Positions 35,960 through 45,477 are shown, counted from the stretch's first letter. The stretch: DNA of 64,000 bases from UBA7803 sp041395905 (GCA_041395905.1 JAWKZP010000003.1:248001-312000); one strand, 5' to 3'. Program-made: numbers and translations. Notes: generated from the letters alone by a model not told the origin.

Positions 35960-36315
35960 GACTGCCTCCTCGCAGCTGCGACCGTGACATCCCCGCCCGC
36001 CGGAGTCCAATGCCGTTTTGGTTTCACGCCCATTACCATTTGGCATGGGACACACCGCCCGGAGTTAGGGCATAGTTGCAGGCAGATCGTGGGCCTGAGG
36101 GGATGATGAGCGACGCAGAGACTCCGCCGCGGCTCGGCTCGTCGGCCGGTACCGCGCGGCTGCCGACAGGGCCGGGCGGGGAGAACTTTCCGGGCACCAC
36201 CACCGTGGCTCACGGCGCCGCCGGAGACAGCCTGATCCCGCGCACTTTTGCCCGGGCGATGACCTGATGCCCGAGCCGGCGACTCGACTCGAGCAGGCAC
36301 AGGACCACTGAACTC
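35960..36315. other. Divergent intergenic region between hydrolase operon and MFS gene
   Basis: This 356-bp gap must hold the promoters for the leftward hydrolase/PhyH operon and the rightward MFS gene. The only coding-like content is a short rightward frame listed separately. The 36020-36080 part is less GC-rich than its surroundings, as expected for promoters, but I see no convincing -35/-10 pair, operator palindrome or RNA structure. Confidence 0.6.
36103..36267 (+). CDS. Possible small protein, 54 residues, unknown
   Basis: A short frame with tandem ATG codons after GAGGGG, ending 48 bp before the MFS gene. Third codon positions are mostly G or C, like neighbouring genes, which favours coding. 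The product is rich in Gly, Ala, Thr and Pro with no hydrophobic helix or motif that I recognise. It may be a leader for the MFS gene, a gene remnant or chance. Confidence 0.35.
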   Translation: MMSDAETPPRLGSSAGTARLPTGPGGENFPGTTTVAHGAAGDSLIPRTFARAMT

Positions 36316-37647
36316 ATGCCGACCCGAAAGCCCAGAGGCATGTGGTCATCCCTGGCATTCCGGGACTTCCGGCTGCTGTGGCTCGCCAACCTGGCCGCCA
36401 CCTTCGCCATGCAGATGCAGATGGTGGCACGGGGCTGGCTGATCTACGACATGACCAGCTCACCCATGGCGCTCACCTGGGTGATGCTGTCGTTCATGCT
36501 GCCGTCGGTCCTGTTCTCGCTGGTCGGTGGTGTGCTGGCAGACCGCATACGCAAGCGCTCCGTGATGGTGGCTTCCCAGCTGCTGAACACGCTGGCGACG
36601 GTGCTGCTGGCGGTCATCGTCTACACCGGCCACATCACGTTCTGGGACTTCATCTACTTCGGCGTCTTCAACGGCACCGTGCTGGCGCTGAGCATGCCGG
36701 CGCGCTCTTCCATCGCCCCGGAAATCGTCGGCCGCGAGCACATGGTGAACGCCATGGCGCTGCAGAGCGCTACCTTCAACCTGTCGCGCATTCTCGGACC
36801 GGCGCTGGCGGGCGTTCTGATCGCCCTGTTCGCCCACGGCGACACCACCTCTACCGAGGGTGTGGGCATCGTGTTCTTCGTGATCGCCACGCTGTATGCC
36901 GTGTCGGTCGCATGCACCGCGCTCATCCGGCACCAGGGTCAGGCCATCACACGGACGACGTCGCCGTTCAACGACATCGTGGAGGGGTTTCGCTACATGC
37001 GCGACGAGCGCATCGTGCTCGGCCTGCTGGTAATGGGATTCGTGCCCATGACCTTCGGCTTCGCCGTCACCTTTCTGATGCCCGCTTTCAATGCCGACGT
37101 CATCCACGGCGGTCCGGATACGCTCGGGCTGCTGATGACCGCTGCCGGCGTGGGCGCGCTTGGCGGCTCGCTGGCGCTCGCCCGTGCCGGCGACATCGGC
37201 GGCAAAGGCCGCGTGCTGTTCATCGCCGGGTACCTGTGGGCCATATTCGTCGCCGCGTTCGCGCTTTCCGACACCCTGGCAGCCGCGCTCCTGTTCGGCG
37301 CCGCGAGCGGGCTCGCCGGGGCCGTGATGGGTTCGCTGAACATGAGCGTGGTTCAGCTCGCCCTGCCCGACGAGATCCGCGGCCGGGTGATGTCCATCAT
37401 GATGATGGCCATGGGATTCATGCCGGTAGGCATCATGCCGATCAGCGCCACCGCCGAGTTCGTCGGGATCGACACCGCGCTGCTGCTCGCCGGCGTGATG
37501 CTGGCGCTGAGCCTGCTGCTGATCCGCATCTGGATACCGCAGCTCGCCCGAATCGACAGCGGTCACGAGAATCGCCGTCAGGGCATCACCGGCGCCGACC
37601 AGGACACCGCGCCGGCGACCGCTGCAGACTCCGCACCGACGACCTGA
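36316..37647 (+). CDS. MFS transporter (DHA3/EntS-like)
   Basis: A 443-residue inner-membrane transporter with about 12 hydrophobic helices. The N-terminus LAFRDFRLLWLANLAATFAM and the loop GGVLADRIRKRSVM (motif A, G-x-x-x-D-R-x-x-K/R) match the MFS_3 group that includes the enterobactin exporter EntS and other efflux pumps. The C-terminus is soluble and Ala/Asp rich. A role in exporting a metabolite or toxic intermediate of the adjacent catabolic genes is plausible but unproven. It is followed by a convergent small gene 14 bp away. Confidence 0.88.
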   Translation: MPTRKPRGMWSSLAFRDFRLLWLANLAATFAMQMQMVARGWLIYDMTSSPMALTWVMLSFMLPSVLFSLVGGVLADRIRKRSVMVASQLLNTLATVLLAVIVYTGHITFWDFIYFGVFNGTVLALSMPARSSIAPEIVGREHMVNAMALQSATFNLSRILGPALAGVLIALFAHGDTTSTEGVGIVFFVIATLYAVSVACTALIRHQGQAITRTTSPFNDIVEGFRYMRDERIVLGLLVMGFVPMTFGFAVTFLMPAFNADVIHGGPDTLGLLMTAAGVGALGGSLALARAGDIGGKGRVLFIAGYLWAIFVAAFALSDTLAAALLFGAASGLAGAVMGSLNMSVVQLALPDEIRGRVMSIMMMAMGFMPVGIMPISATAEFVGIDTALLLAGVMLALSLLLIRIWIPQLARIDSGHENRRQGITGADQDTAPATAADSAPTT

Positions 37648-37661
37648 GCGATGTCTGCCGG

Positions 37662-37880
37662 TCAGCGCGAGCGCAGAAACACCGTGTCCACATCGCCGCC
37701 GATGTTGGACAACTCGTAGCGGAGCACGTCGGCCGCACGTTTGCGCCCAGCGCTTTTCACCATGGCCTCGACGGCTGCTACGATCAGAGTTTCCAGGATC
37801 TCGTCATCCGTCAGGCTCAACCCCGGGGCGGCCTTCACGGCCTCGGCGACACAGTTGCGAGCCACTTCGTACTTGGACAT
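37662..37880 (-). CDS. Small conserved-looking protein of unknown function, 72 residues
   Basis: A compact helical protein (SKYEVARNCVAEAVKAAPG at the start, then a helix LTDDEILETLIVAAVEAMVK and a basic segment). The start ATG follows GGGGGG at correct spacing. There is no membrane segment or signal. I do not recognise it; the size and charge would suit a small regulator or antitoxin-like protein, but no partner gene is adjacent. It is convergent with the MFS gene and divergent from the acyl-CoA dehydrogenase gene. Confidence 0.65.
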   Translation of the reverse strand: MSKYEVARNCVAEAVKAAPGLSLTDDEILETLIVAAVEAMVKSAGRKRAADVLRYELSNIGGDVDTVFLRSR

Positions 37881-38114
37881 TCAACCCCCCGACTAACCGG
37901 ATTCTCTTTGGGAACAGCGACCGGCTGCGACCCTAACACGACCGCCTGCCGAAAAAACCCGATCCCGATCAGGAAATGCCCCTCGTGCGCGCACCCATAA
38001 CCAGGGCGACGGGCTGCCATAACCGCAACCCATGGCAATGCCGCTGCCCGCCGCCCGGGCAATGCGCTAACATCCCCGACCCAGACAGCAACACGAACCT
38101 CAGGGAGACGGGAG

Positions 38115-39371
38115 ATGAGTCAGACCGATATCGAAGCAGACCTCAACAACCTGGCCATGTCGGAAGAGGCGCAGCCTCTGCTCGACGCGGTGAAGAAGCA
38201 CATCGCCGAGAACGTGGCGCCCATCACCGAGGAGTTCTTCGCGCTGGACAAGGAGAAGACCGACCGCTGGTCCTGGCATCCGCGGCAGCTCGAACTGCTC
38301 GAGGGCGCCAAGAACAAAGCCAAGGAGAGCGGCCTGTGGAACTTCTTCCTGCCTGACGCCGAAACCGGCGAAGGCCTGAAGAATCTCGACTACGCCTACA
38401 TCGCGGCGGAGCTGGGCAAGAGCCCGCTGGCATCCGAATCCCTGAATTGCTCGGCGCCCGACACCGGCAACATGGAAGTGCTGGAGCGTGTCGGCACGGA
38501 GGAGCAGAAGGAGAAGTGGCTCAAGCCGCTGCTCAACGGTGAGATCCGCTCGTGTTTCGGCATGACGGAGCCCGCGCTCGCATCTTCCGACGCCAAGAAC
38601 ATCGGCTGCAAGGCCGAGCTGATTGGTGACGAATGGGTGATCAACGGCGAGAAGTACTACATCTCCGGCGCTGGCGATCCCCGCTGCAAGATCATGATCT
38701 GCATGGTTAAGACCAGCCCCGACGCGCCGCCGCACCGGCAGCAGTCGCAGATTCTGGTGCCCATGGACACGCCCGGCCTCACGGTGCTCGGCCCGATGCA
38801 CGTGTTCGGTCACGACGATGCGCCGCACGGCCACATGCACATCAAGCTGGACAACGTCCGCGTGCCCAAGGAGAACATGCTGCTCGGCGAGGGCCGCGGC
38901 TTCGAGATCTCGCAGGTGCGTCTGGGCCCGGGCCGCATTCACCACTGCATGCGCTCCATCGGTCAGGCCGAGCGGGCGCTGGACCTGCTGATGAAGCGTG
39001 CAACCACGCGTGAAGCGTTCGGCCGCCCGCTCATTCAGCTGGGCAAGAACATCGAGGTGGTGTCACGCGCCCGCATCGACATCGAAGCCATGCGCCTGAT
39101 GGTGCTCAAGGCAGCCAAGGCCATGGACGTGCTCGGCAACCGCGAAGCCCGCATCTGGGTGCATATGGTCAAGGCCATGGTGCCGGAGCGTGTCTGTCAG
39201 ATCATCGACCAGGCCATTCAGATCCACGGCGCCACCGGCGTGTCGCAATGGACGCCGCTGGCCGACATGTACACCGGGCAGCGCACGTTGCGGATCGCGG
39301 ACGGCCCGGACGAGGTACACCATCTGGTGGTGGGACGCGCCGAGCTGCGCAAATATCAGGGAACCGCGTAA
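38115..39371 (+). CDS. Acyl-CoA dehydrogenase (ACAD10/11-like)
   Basis: A 418-residue acyl-CoA dehydrogenase. The FAD-contact segment reads FGMTEPALASSDAKNI and the C-terminal QIHGATGVSQWTPLADMYTGQRTLRIADGPDEVH, the layout of the ACAD10/11 branch that handles branched or 4-hydroxy acyl-CoAs in other organisms. AGGGAGACGGGAG provides the ribosome site. It begins a rightward run with an SDR and a VOC protein. It is distinct from the paired dehydrogenases at 2.3-4.7 kb. Confidence 0.92.
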   Translation: MSQTDIEADLNNLAMSEEAQPLLDAVKKHIAENVAPITEEFFALDKEKTDRWSWHPRQLELLEGAKNKAKESGLWNFFLPDAETGEGLKNLDYAYIAAELGKSPLASESLNCSAPDTGNMEVLERVGTEEQKEKWLKPLLNGEIRSCFGMTEPALASSDAKNIGCKAELIGDEWVINGEKYYISGAGDPRCKIMICMVKTSPDAPPHRQQSQILVPMDTPGLTVLGPMHVFGHDDAPHGHMHIKLDNVRVPKENMLLGEGRGFEISQVRLGPGRIHHCMRSIGQAERALDLLMKRATTREAFGRPLIQLGKNIEVVSRARIDIEAMRLMVLKAAKAMDVLGNREARIWVHMVKAMVPERVCQIIDQAIQIHGATGVSQWTPLADMYTGQRTLRIADGPDEVHHLVVGRAELRKYQGTA

Positions 39372-39447
39372 CGGTTGCTGAGATCCGCATGGCGGCTCCG
39401 GCGAGCTGCCACGCGGATTCGACGTCCACAAAGGGGGGAAAGTATCC

Positions 39448-40227
39448 ATGGTCGCAACCGAGCTGTTCGATCTTTCGGGCAGGGTGGCCCTGCTCACCGG
39501 CGCATCCAAGGGCATGGGCCGTGCCATGGCCGAGGGCCTGGCCGAGCACGGCGCCAGGGTAATGCTATCCAGCCGCAAGCTGGATCAGTGTCAGGCCGCC
39601 GCGGCCGAAATCAACGACCGCTGCGGCGAGGAGCGCGCGTTCGCGTTCGCCTGCAACGCCGGCTACAAGGACCAGCTGCAGGCGCTCGTGGACGCGACCC
39701 GGGAGCGGATCGGAGCCATCGACATTCTGGTGGGCAACGCGGGCGTCAACCCGTTCTACGGACCCATGTCGAAGATTCCGGACGAAGCCTATGACAAGAT
39801 CATGTCGACCAACGTCAAGGCCAACCACTGGCTGGTGCAGATGGTGGCACCGGACATGATCGCTCGGGGGCGCGGCTCGATCATGATCACCTCCTCCACC
39901 GGCGCCTTCTCTCCATCGCTGGTGCTGGGCACCTACAACATCTCGAAGCTCGCCGTGATCGCGCTGGTGCGCAATCTCGCCGCCGAGATGGGACCCAGCG
40001 GCGTGCGCGTGAACGCCATCTGTCCGGGCCTGATCCGTACCGATTTCGCGCAGGCGCTGTGGGACAATCCGGAGGCTGAGCAGCGCGCCAACGAGCAGAT
40101 TCCGCTGCGCCGCCTCGGCGAAGCAGACGACCTGAAGGGCCTGGCCGTGTTTCTCGGCTCCGACGCCAGCAGCTACATCACGGGCCAGGCGCTGACCGTG
40201 TGCGGCGGCTCGAACATGTGGAGCTGA
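39448..40227 (+). CDS. Short-chain dehydrogenase/reductase
   Basis: A 259-residue classical SDR. The NAD(P)-binding TGASKGMG is at 18-25, NNAG is replaced by GNAG, and the catalytic residues are Ser150, Tyr163 and Lys167 (YNISK). RVNAICPGLIRTDF follows the usual pattern. The Arg/Lys pair after the second strand (SSRKLD) favours NADP(H). Being 76 bp after an acyl-CoA dehydrogenase, it may act on a hydroxy- or keto-acyl-CoA of the same route. Confidence 0.93.
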   Translation: MVATELFDLSGRVALLTGASKGMGRAMAEGLAEHGARVMLSSRKLDQCQAAAAEINDRCGEERAFAFACNAGYKDQLQALVDATRERIGAIDILVGNAGVNPFYGPMSKIPDEAYDKIMSTNVKANHWLVQMVAPDMIARGRGSIMITSSTGAFSPSLVLGTYNISKLAVIALVRNLAAEMGPSGVRVNAICPGLIRTDFAQALWDNPEAEQRANEQIPLRRLGEADDLKGLAVFLGSDASSYITGQALTVCGGSNMWS

Positions 40228-40269
40228 GCCGGGCGGCAGTCGACGAACCATAATCCACAGGGAGAAAGC

Positions 40270-40674
40270 ATGGGCATCCAGCTCACCAAGGAAGGCATCG
40301 ATCTCGGCATTGTCACCAACGACGGCGATGCCGCACTGAAGTTCTATCGCGACACGCTCGGCTTCCGGCAGGAGCCGGACACGCCGTTTCCTGCCGGCGG
40401 CGTGATGCACCGCCTGTGGTGCGGCAAGAGCCTGATCAAGATCGTGGTGCCGCAACCGGCTACCGAGGGCGAGCCCATCAAGGGCGCCATCGCCAAGTCC
40501 ACCGGCTACCGGTACTGGACGATCTCAGTGAGCAACCTCGAGGAACTGGTGGAAGACTGCCGCAAGGGCGGCTACCGGATCCGGATCGAGCCAACGGAAA
40601 TTCGACCCGGCATCTCCATCGCCATGGTGGAGGACCCGGACGGCAACTGGGTGGAGTTCCTGCAGAGCGCCTGA
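40270..40674 (+). CDS. VOC (glyoxalase/bleomycin-resistance) family protein
   Basis: A 134-residue single VOC-domain protein. The paired beta-alpha-beta modules are seen in DLGIVTNDGDAALKFYRDTLGF and in the second half ending AMVEDPDGNWVEFLQS, where the last Glu is the typical metal ligand. The family spans isomerases, dioxygenases and binding proteins, so the reaction is open. It is the third gene of the dehydrogenase/SDR run. Confidence 0.85.
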   Translation: MGIQLTKEGIDLGIVTNDGDAALKFYRDTLGFRQEPDTPFPAGGVMHRLWCGKSLIKIVVPQPATEGEPIKGAIAKSTGYRYWTISVSNLEELVEDCRKGGYRIRIEPTEIRPGISIAMVEDPDGNWVEFLQSA

Positions 40675-40741
40675 CCAGGAACACAGACACTGAGCCACGA
40701 CAGCCGGTCCGGGTCACGTCGGGCCGGGTTGGGGAGGGCCG

Positions 40742-41206
40742 ATGGAAAGCGCGGTGTTCGAACTGCAGTACTGGCACTGGATCCTGCTCGGCATCGGCCT
40801 CGCTCTGCTCGAGATGCTGCTGGCGAGCTTCACCGTGCTCTGGTTCGGCCTGGGTGCGGTGGTGGTCGGGCTGGTGCTGCTCGCGTTCCCGACGCTGAAC
40901 CTGAGTCTGCAGCTGCTGCTGTGGCTGCTGGCCTCCGGTGGCTTTGCGGTCTGGTGGTTCAAGTATTTCAAGCCCCGGATGGTGGACAAGACCCGCGCGG
41001 GCATCACCCGCGAGGCGGTCATCGGCCAGACCGGTCAGGTGATCCGTGCGCCAGCGCCGCCCGGCCGCGGTCTGGTGCGATTCACCATTCCGGTGCTGGG
41101 CGACGACGAGTGGGAGTTCATCTGCGAAGACCCGGTGGTGCCCGGTGACCGGGTCCGCGTCACGGACTTCTCCGGCAACACCCTGGTCGTGGCAAAACGC
41201 TCATGA
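40742..41206 (+). CDS. NfeD-like membrane protein
   Basis: A 154-residue protein with two or three N-terminal hydrophobic segments (about residues 10-75) and a C-terminal OB-fold domain (GQVIRAPAPPGRGLVRF; DRVRVTDFSGNTLVVAK). This is the short NfeD form that always accompanies a stomatin-like SPFH protein in membrane-domain organisation. It overlaps the next gene by ATGA, and that gene is the expected stomatin partner. Confidence 0.9.
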   Translation: MESAVFELQYWHWILLGIGLALLEMLLASFTVLWFGLGAVVVGLVLLAFPTLNLSLQLLLWLLASGGFAVWWFKYFKPRMVDKTRAGITREAVIGQTGQVIRAPAPPGRGLVRFTIPVLGDDEWEFICEDPVVPGDRVRVTDFSGNTLVVAKRS

Positions 41207-42075
41207 ACGCTCTGGAGATCGGCAACATGGACAGCATCTTCATTCTGCTCGCGCTTCTGCTGCTGGTACTGGTCACCCTGCTCAAGGGCGTGCGGCTGGT
41301 GCCGCAGGGCAGCAAGTGGGTCGTTCAGCGGCTCGGCAAGTACGACCGCACGCTGGGCCCGGGATTGAATCTGACCATTCCCTACATCGAGACCGTGGCG
41401 CACAAGGTTACTACCAAGGACATCGTGCTCGACATTCCGTCGCAGGAAGTGATCACCCGGGACAACGCCGTGATCATTGCCAACGCGGTGGCCTACATCA
41501 ACATCGTGTCGCCGGAAAAAGCCGTGTACGGCATCGAGGACTACACCCTGGCGATTCAGACCCTGGTGCAGACGTCGCTGCGCTCCATCATCGGGGAGAT
41601 GGATCTGGACGATGCGCTGTCGTCACGCGACCAGATCAAAGCCAAGCTCAAGTTCGCCATCTCCGACGACATCTCCGACTGGGGCATCACGCTCAAGACC
41701 GTGGAGATCCAGGACATCAATCCCTCGCCGACCATGCAGCACGCCATGGAAGAACAGGCTGCAGCAGAGCGTCAGCGACGGGCCACCGTGACCCGGGCGG
41801 ACGGCGACAAGCAGGCAGCGATTCTCCAGGCCGAGGGGCGTCTGGAAGCATCACGCCGCGACGCCGAGGCCAAGGTGGTTCTCGCCGAGGCGACCAAGGA
41901 AGCGATCGAGAAAGTCACCCTCGCCATCGAGGACAAGGAGCTGCCCGCGGTCTATCTGCTCGGCGAGCGCTACGTCGAGGCGATGCGCGAGCTCGGCCAG
42001 TCGGGCAACAGCAAGATCGTCGTGCTGCCCGCCGATCTCCCGGCAGCAGTGCGCGGGCTCATGGGGAATCGCTGA
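41203..42075 (+). CDS. SPFH/stomatin-like membrane protein (QmcA family)
   Basis: A 290-residue protein with one N-terminal membrane anchor (IFILLALLLLVLVTLLKGV) and a Band-7/SPFH domain (VPQGSKWVVQRLGKYDRTL; DAVIYINI-like stretch; AIQTLVQTSLRSIIGEMDLD), followed by a helical coiled-coil rich in Ala and Glu (AEGRLEASRRDAEAK) that drives oligomerisation. It pairs with the overlapping nfeD-like gene. E. coli QmcA is the nearest well-known relative. It probably forms ring-shaped scaffolds for membrane proteases. Confidence 0.92.
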   Translation: MNALEIGNMDSIFILLALLLLVLVTLLKGVRLVPQGSKWVVQRLGKYDRTLGPGLNLTIPYIETVAHKVTTKDIVLDIPSQEVITRDNAVIIANAVAYINIVSPEKAVYGIEDYTLAIQTLVQTSLRSIIGEMDLDDALSSRDQIKAKLKFAISDDISDWGITLKTVEIQDINPSPTMQHAMEEQAAAERQRRATVTRADGDKQAAILQAEGRLEASRRDAEAKVVLAEATKEAIEKVTLAIEDKELPAVYLLGERYVEAMRELGQSGNSKIVVLPADLPAAVRGLMGNR

Positions 42076-42172
42076 GCGCAGCACATTGCGCCGCTCACGG
42101 TGGGCGCCAGGCGTCACGGGCACCTGCACGGCGGGCCGGCGGAGCAACGAACCAACGCAGGAACGGCAGAGG

Positions 42173-42673
42173 ATGGACAGGCAGTTGCAGAGCGAACGCC
42201 TTCGTGAAATCGCGGCGGCACTCAAATCCCGGGGCGAGACCATCGCGGTGGCAGAGTCCTCCACGGGCGGCCTGATCGCGGCCTCGCTGCTGGCGGTACC
42301 CGGAGCCTCGGCATACTTTCTCGGCGGCAGCGTCGTCTACACCCTGGCTTCGCGCCGCACCCTGCTGCAGATCAGCGCCGCAGACGTGGAAGGGCTGGAG
42401 CCCCTGAGCGAGCCCATGGTGAGCCGGTTCGCACGCCGGGCCAGAGAGCAGCTCGGCGCCACCTGGGGCCTGGCGGAGCTGGGCGCGGCCGGGCCCGCGG
42501 GCGCCCGCTACGGACATCCCGCGGGCACCTGCGTGCTGGCCGTGGACGGGCCCGTCTCGATCTCGACGACGCTGCAGACTGCGAGCAGCGACCGGGAAGC
42601 GAACATGTGGCAGTTTGCCGATACGGCACTGGGGCTGCTGGCGCAGGCACTGCAGCGGGCGGGTATCCCATGA
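42173..42673 (+). CDS. CinA C-terminal domain protein (PncC-like amidohydrolase)
   Basis: A 166-residue stand-alone CinA C-terminal domain, which in E. coli PncC deamidates nicotinamide mononucleotide during NAD recycling. The family's IAVAESSTGGLIAASLLAVPGAS-type start is visible from ETIAVAESSTGG, with the catalytic Ser/Thr-Gly-Gly, then GGSVVY and GAAGPAGARYGHPAG. The start at 42173 has AGAGG upstream. Some relatives with LGAAGP act on other amides, so the substrate is not certain. Confidence 0.85.
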   Translation: MDRQLQSERLREIAAALKSRGETIAVAESSTGGLIAASLLAVPGASAYFLGGSVVYTLASRRTLLQISAADVEGLEPLSEPMVSRFARRAREQLGATWGLAELGAAGPAGARYGHPAGTCVLAVDGPVSISTTLQTASSDREANMWQFADTALGLLAQALQRAGIP

Positions 42674-42701
42674 GTGCAGGCCGAACCCGCGCGACCCGCC
42701 G

Positions 42702-43688
42702 CTAGGGATCCAGACCGCGCAACGGCAGCCCCGCCGACTCGTAGCAGCGGTCGATCACGCGCATCTGCCTGACCCCATCGTCGGCGCCGGTGAGCAGGTT
42801 CGAGCCGTGCTCGATGGCGTCCAGGAAGGCGTCGAGCTGATAGCCGTAGGTGGGACGCCGATCGAAGGTCTCCACGCGCCGCTCGTCTCCCACCCGCACC
42901 TCGATGCGGTTGCCCGTCTGCGGTACCAGCGGGTTGACGACGTGCATGGAACCCTGGCTGCCGTTGACGGTGAGGTACGCGGTGAATCTGGCGTTCCGCC
43001 GCATGTCTCCGGAGGTCGTGGCCTCGACGCCCCCGGGCAGGGTCATGCGCGCCTTCAGCATCAGGTCCACGTGCGGCGGGCCCTCCTCCGCCTCTGCCTG
43101 CACCGTCAGCGGCTCGAGACCGCTGATGTGGCGCACCCAGGATATGGGGTAGCAGCCGATATCCATGGTGACCCCGCCGCCGAGCTCGTAATTCATGCGG
43201 ATCCCGTGGGGATCGTTCACCGGAATGTGAAAGGCGGCATCTATGCTGCGGATCTCTCCGAGCTCGCCCGACTCGTAGATCGCCCGAGCCCGATGAAAGA
43301 TCGGGTGATAACGGTAGTGAAACGCATCCATCAGCACGAGCCCGGACTCCCGTGCCGCGGCGGCCATGGTTTCCGCCTCCGCGGCATTGCTCGCAAACGA
43401 CTTTTCGCAAAGCACGTGCTTGCCGGCCGCCAGCGCACGCAGGGTCCACGGCTGATGTGCGGGAATGTGCAGGGGCACGTACACGGCCTCGACGTCCGGG
43501 TCTTCCACTACGGCGGCGTAGTCGTCGAGCACCCTGGGAATGCCATGCCAGCGCGCAAACGACTCGGCGCGACCGCGATCGCGCGCTGCCACCGCAGCGA
43601 TGTAAGCGCGCGGCTCGTCCATGCACGGATACACCAGCGCCCGCGGCGTGATGCGCGCGGTACCCAGCGTGCCGAAGCGAATGACCAT
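42702..43688 (-). CDS. Gfo/Idh/MocA-family oxidoreductase
   Basis: A 328-residue NAD(P)-dependent oxidoreductase. The Rossmann start is FGTLGTARI, and the conserved EKP motif appears as CEKSFASNA. FHYRYHP, and DIGCYPISWVRHISG with the catalytic His-containing pattern follow. The family works on sugars, inositols and trans-dihydrodiols such as 1,2-dihydrobenzenediol. The C-terminal beta sheet domain ends with YGYQLDAFLDAIEHG. Its neighbours do not define a pathway; it is divergent from the acyl-CoA synthetase. Confidence 0.88.
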   Translation of the reverse strand: MVIRFGTLGTARITPRALVYPCMDEPRAYIAAVAARDRGRAESFARWHGIPRVLDDYAAVVEDPDVEAVYVPLHIPAHQPWTLRALAAGKHVLCEKSFASNAAEAETMAAAARESGLVLMDAFHYRYHPIFHRARAIYESGELGEIRSIDAAFHIPVNDPHGIRMNYELGGGVTMDIGCYPISWVRHISGLEPLTVQAEAEEGPPHVDLMLKARMTLPGGVEATTSGDMRRNARFTAYLTVNGSQGSMHVVNPLVPQTGNRIEVRVGDERRVETFDRRPTYGYQLDAFLDAIEHGSNLLTGADDGVRQMRVIDRCYESAGLPLRGLDP

Positions 43689-43756
43689 GGCAGGTTAGTC
43701 CAATTCCCCCTCGAAGGTAGTAGGCTAACACACCGATTTTCCGACAGGACCAGCCG

Positions 43757-45457
43757 ATGACCACGCTGACCCGCGACGCAGCGATCGCGCAGCTCACCGC
43801 CCCCGGGCAGCCCTATGAGCTGCAGCCGCGCGAGATCAACGGCGAGCTGCTGAAGGTGTTCGTCAACGCGCCACCGTCGCTGCGCGCGCTGTTCGCCGAC
43901 ACCCTCAGCGACCAGACCTTCATCGTCTTCGAGGCAGAGCGCCGAACCTTCGCCGAGACGTACGCCGAGGCGGCCCAGATAGCGCAGCTGCTGACCCGCG
44001 AGTACGGCGTCACCAGGGGCGATCGTGTCGCCATCTCGATGCGCAACTATCCGGAATGGATCACCGCCTTCATGGCAGCCACCTCGATCGGTGCCGTTGC
44101 CGTGGCCATGAACGCGCTGTGGCAGTCCGAAGAGATGGAATACGGTCTGCGCGATTGCGGCGCGAGCGTGCTGTTCGCCGACCAGGAGCGGCTCGACCGG
44201 CTCGCGCACTGCTCGCCAGACCTCGACGTCCCCGTGATCGCCGTACGCCCCACGCGCGCGAATCCCGGGGTGCCCGTGCTGCACGACCTGCTCGACCGGA
44301 TGGGTGCCGCGCACATGCCCGAGGTCGCCGTGGCACCGGAAGACCCCGCCATCATCTTCTACACTTCCGGTTCCACCGGGCACCCCAAGGGGGTGCTGTC
44401 GAGCCATCGCAACGTGCTGAGCGCCCTGTTCTCGTGGGAGCTGGATGCCCGGGCCGCGACGCTGGTGAGCGGCGTCGAGCCGCCGGAGCTGCCGTATCAG
44501 CCCGCCACCCTGCTGGCAGTGCCGCTGTTCCACGCCACCGGTTCGCACGCCGTGTACCTGCAGTCCTACCGGGCGCAGCGCAAGCTCGTCTCCATGTACA
44601 AGTGGGACCCGGAGCTTGCCGCCGAGCTGATCGAGCGCGAGCGCATCACCTCGTTCGTGGCGCCGGCCGCCATGACCGGGGACCTGGTGCGCGTGGCGCA
44701 GCAGACCCGCCGTGATCTCAGCTCCCTGCTTACCGTCGGCGGCGGCGGCGCACCCCGGGCGCCCGAGCAGGTCCGGCAGATCGGCGCATCGTTCGCGAAG
44801 GCGCTGCCCAACACCGGCTGGGGAATGACCGAAACCAACGCCATCGGCACCGGCATCGGCGGGCTCGACTATCTGGAACGACCAGCCAGCTCCGGACGCT
44901 GCTCCGCCGTGCTGGAACTCAAGGTGGTCGATGCGACCGGAACCAGCCTGCCTGCCGGCGCGCGCGGCGAGCTGCTGGTGCGCGGCACGTCGCTGTTTCA
45001 GGGGTACTGGAATCGCCCCGAGGTCAACGCGGAGGTCTTCATCGACGGCTGGTTCCGCACCGGTGACGTCGCCTATCTCGACGATGAGGGCTATCTGTTC
45101 ATCGTCGACCGGATCAAGGACCTGATCATCCGCGGTGGCGAGAACATCGGTTGCGGCCAGGTCGAGGCGGCGCTGCTGATGCATCCGCAGGTGCACGAGG
45201 CCGCCGTGTACGCGGTGCCCGACGAACGCCTCGGCGAGGAAGTGGGCGCAACCCTGTACGCCGAAGAGTCGCTGGATATGGAAGCACTGCGCCGCTTTCT
45301 CGGGCAGCATCTGGCGCGCTTCGAGATTCCGCGCTATCTGCGCCGCGTCGCAACGCCGTTGCCGCGCACCGCATCCGGCAAGATCCTCAAACGCCAGCTG
45401 CGCGACGAAGCCGTTGCCGCACTGGCACCGTCGAATCCCGGCGCGCGCACCGGCTGA
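43757..45457 (+). CDS. Acyl-CoA synthetase (AMP-forming)
   Basis: A 566-residue ANL-superfamily ligase that activates a carboxylic acid to acyl-AMP and then acyl-CoA. The P-loop is IIFYTSGSTGHPKGV, the A5 region GWGMTETNA, the hinge TGDVAYLDDEGYLFIVDRIKD, and the catalytic Lys lies in PRTASGKILKRQL. The N-terminal 60 residues precede the first family motif as in medium- and long-chain ligases. It is followed 20 bp later by an EthD-domain gene and an aldo-keto reductase, so it may feed one catabolic branch. Confidence 0.92.
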   Translation: MTTLTRDAAIAQLTAPGQPYELQPREINGELLKVFVNAPPSLRALFADTLSDQTFIVFEAERRTFAETYAEAAQIAQLLTREYGVTRGDRVAISMRNYPEWITAFMAATSIGAVAVAMNALWQSEEMEYGLRDCGASVLFADQERLDRLAHCSPDLDVPVIAVRPTRANPGVPVLHDLLDRMGAAHMPEVAVAPEDPAIIFYTSGSTGHPKGVLSSHRNVLSALFSWELDARAATLVSGVEPPELPYQPATLLAVPLFHATGSHAVYLQSYRAQRKLVSMYKWDPELAAELIERERITSFVAPAAMTGDLVRVAQQTRRDLSSLLTVGGGGAPRAPEQVRQIGASFAKALPNTGWGMTETNAIGTGIGGLDYLERPASSGRCSAVLELKVVDATGTSLPAGARGELLVRGTSLFQGYWNRPEVNAEVFIDGWFRTGDVAYLDDEGYLFIVDRIKDLIIRGGENIGCGQVEAALLMHPQVHEAAVYAVPDERLGEEVGATLYAEESLDMEALRRFLGQHLARFEIPRYLRRVATPLPRTASGKILKRQLRDEAVAALAPSNPGARTG

Positions 45458-45477
45458 GGCAGCGCAAGGAGCATCCC

